A stretch of DNA of 64,000 nt from Pseudomonas entomophila (GTDB lineage: Bacteria > Pseudomonadota > Gammaproteobacteria > Pseudomonadales > Pseudomonadaceae): contig NZ_JARGCS010000024.1 of the NCBI RefSeq assembly GCF_029193575.1, positions 1-64,000 of the forward strand. Direction: 5' to 3'. Shown here one piece after another: positions 62,999 through 64,000 of the stretch. Position numbers and translations under genes: made by a program. Below the pieces are notes generated by a model. The model saw only the letters and a list, made by a program, of their open reading frames with translations. It made no database searches and was not told the origin of the DNA. Position 1 is the first letter of the stretch, and each line of letters opens with the position of its first letter.

Positions 62999-63340
62999 GT
63001 GAGAATTCGCGGACAGATCGGCGCCTGGCCGGTGGACCTGATCCTGGAGCTGTCGCCGGAGGAGTGGGCGCAGTTGGGGCGGCGCCTGGAGAGCCCGCCG
63101 GTGGCGGTGGAAACGCCCGTGGCGCCCGTGGTGGCGCGTCAGGACGATGGGCAGTGGGCGGCAGCCTGCGAGGTGCTGCGCCAGGCGGGTGCGCTCAGTG
63201 GGCCGGAATTGCTGGAGCGGCTGGAAGGGCTGGCCGGGAGCGTCGCGGCGGGCAAGCGGCTGTTGGTGCGGTTGCGCCATAGCGGCGAGGTGAAGGTGGA
63301 AAGCGGGGCGGATGCCCCGGTGTATCGCTGGGTGGGCTGA
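62999..63340 (+). CDS. Conserved hypothetical protein (113 aa)
   Basis: I do not recognise a named domain. The protein is soluble, without signal peptide or membrane span. It starts MRIRGQIGAWPVDLILELSPEEW and ends APVYRWVG; the middle is Ala/Leu/Glu-rich and probably helical (AAACEVLRQAGALSGPELLERLEGL). It starts with GTG 62999 after AAGGAACG. It is divergent from the zinc operon (133 bases), so it might share its regulation. Base composition is like neighbouring genes. Confidence 0.7.
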   Translation: MRIRGQIGAWPVDLILELSPEEWAQLGRRLESPPVAVETPVAPVVARQDDGQWAAACEVLRQAGALSGPELLERLEGLAGSVAAGKRLLVRLRHSGEVKVESGADAPVYRWVG

Positions 63341-63344
63341 ACAG

Positions 63345-63426
63345 CATCGCGGGGCAGGCCGGCTTCCGCAGGTACCCCGTTGCCCTGAGATCAGCGAGGT
63401 ACCTGTGGGGCTCGCCCCGCGATTGG
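63345..63426. repeat. Inverted REP pair
   Basis: CATCGCGGGGCAGGCCGGCTTCCGCAGGTACC (63346-63377, key CATCGCGGGG) and GGTACCTGTGGGGCTCGCCCCGCGAT (63398-63424) are inverted partners with a 20-base spacer. They fill the convergent gap before the CnoX-type gene. Confidence 0.8.
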
Positions 63427-63449
63427 GCTGCAACGCAGCCCTGGCGATC

Positions 63450-64000
63450 TCAGAACATCGCCGCCGACAGCTTGCGGCGGTACACGCCGACCAACGGGTG
63501 GTCGCCCCCCAGCAGTTCGAACACCTGCAGCAGCGCCTTCTGCGGCAAGCCGTTCTCATAACCGCGATTACGCTGGAACAGCTTCAGCAGCCCGTCGAGC
63601 GCCGGCTCGTACTGCTGGCGTGCCAGTTGCTGGATGCTCAACTGGTAGGCCGCCTCGTCATCCTGCGGGTTCTGCGCCAGGCGGGTCTTCAGGTCGGCGA
63701 CCTCCGGCAGGCTGGCGGCCTGGCGCAGGAAGGTCAATTGCGCCTTGGCGCCGGCCAGGGCGGCCTTGTGCTCGTCGGTCTTGACCGCGTCCAGCACCAC
63801 CTGCGCCTCACCCAGCTCGCCGCGTTCGGCCAGGCAGCGGGCGTAGTAGATCAGCGCCTCGGCATTGCTGTTGTCTTCACCCAGCAGGGCCTGCAGCACG
63901 GCTTCGGCCTCGCTGAAACGGCTCTCGGCGAACAGTGCCTTGGCCTGTTCCAGCGGCGAGGCGCTGGGCGCGGCGGGCAGTTGCACATGGGGCTCGAGCA
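63450..64000 (-). CDS. Thioredoxin-TPR chaperone, CnoX/YbbN type (5' part outside window)
   Basis: Only the C-terminal 183 residues are in the window, and the frame is open to the last base. The visible part is TPR-like: PLEQAKALFAESRFSEAEAVLQALLGED, NAEALIYYARCLAERGELGEAQVVLD and DDEAAYQLSIQQLARQQYEPALDGLLKLFQRNRGYENGLPQKALLQVFELLG (key residues given). The end VGVYRRKLSAAMF matches CnoX, a thioredoxin-fold protein that protects substrates from overoxidation and passes them to chaperonins. The thioredoxin domain should lie beyond 64000. Confidence 0.85.
   Translation of the reverse strand, partial: LEPHVQLPAAPSASPLEQAKALFAESRFSEAEAVLQALLGEDNSNAEALIYYARCLAERGELGEAQVVLDAVKTDEHKAALAGAKAQLTFLRQAASLPEVADLKTRLAQNPQDDEAAYQLSIQQLARQQYEPALDGLLKLFQRNRGYENGLPQKALLQVFELLGGDHPLVGVYRRKLSAAMF

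Overview
The window is a chromosomal segment of a high-GC fluorescent pseudomonad, most likely of the Pseudomonas putida/entomophila group. The gene order tuf, S10-spc-alpha ribosomal operons, rplQ, katA, ferritin, uvrA, MFS gene, ssb matches the Pseudomonas chromosome. REP palindromes of the P. putida type (core GCGGGTAAACCCGC or CGGGGCAAGCCCG) lie at many 3' ends. There is no prophage, insertion sequence or CRISPR array.

Layout. 1-15056: the 3' part of tuf, then S10 (rpsJ-rpsQ), spc (rplN-rpmJ, with secY) and alpha (rpsM, rpsK, rpsD, rpoA, rplQ). Hairpins and possible promoters fall after tuf, between rpsN and rpsH, and between rpmJ and rpsM. 15057-22285: katA, a ferritin lacking the haem-ligand Met, uvrA, a YajR-like MFS gene and ssb. 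22286-31190: a catabolic block with RidA, an IclR regulator, a PLP D-amino-acid lyase of the D-serine dehydratase fold, a KDG-kinase-like PfkB kinase, a GntP permease, a MurR/RpiR regulator and a D-aminoacylase-like amidohydrolase, followed by a lone GH18 glycosidase. 31195-39069: a LysR gene divergent from a peptide-type ABC importer (two permeases, binding protein, fused double ATPase) that encloses an argininosuccinate-lyase-like enzyme. 39382-48584: a complete selenocysteine module, namely formate dehydrogenase (selenoprotein alpha subunit with in-frame UGA and SECIS hairpin, beta, gamma), fdhE, selA, selB and the tRNA-Sec gene. 48654-64000: asparaginase, a Na+/amino-acid symporter, a regulator, a 2-oxoglutarate oxygenase operon, two sugar-nucleotide SDR genes, an HxlR/MFS divergent pair with paired operators, an OmpW/OprG porin, a probable zinc-uptake operon of the Zrg type with a Zur-like palindrome, a small conserved protein, and the 3' part of a thioredoxin-TPR gene (CnoX type).

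Two accessory systems deserve most attention. The 22.5-30.1 kb block can be read as a route from an N-acyl-D-amino acid or amino-sugar acid (for example N-acetyl-D-glucosaminate) through deacylation, PLP-dependent ammonia elimination aided by RidA, and KDG phosphorylation into the Entner-Doudoroff pathway. The 32-39 kb block can be read as import of a fumarate-amine adduct (argininosuccinate-like or an EDDS-like aminopolycarboxylate) and its cleavage by a lyase. Both readings are inferences from family membership and co-location; no computation or database search was run.
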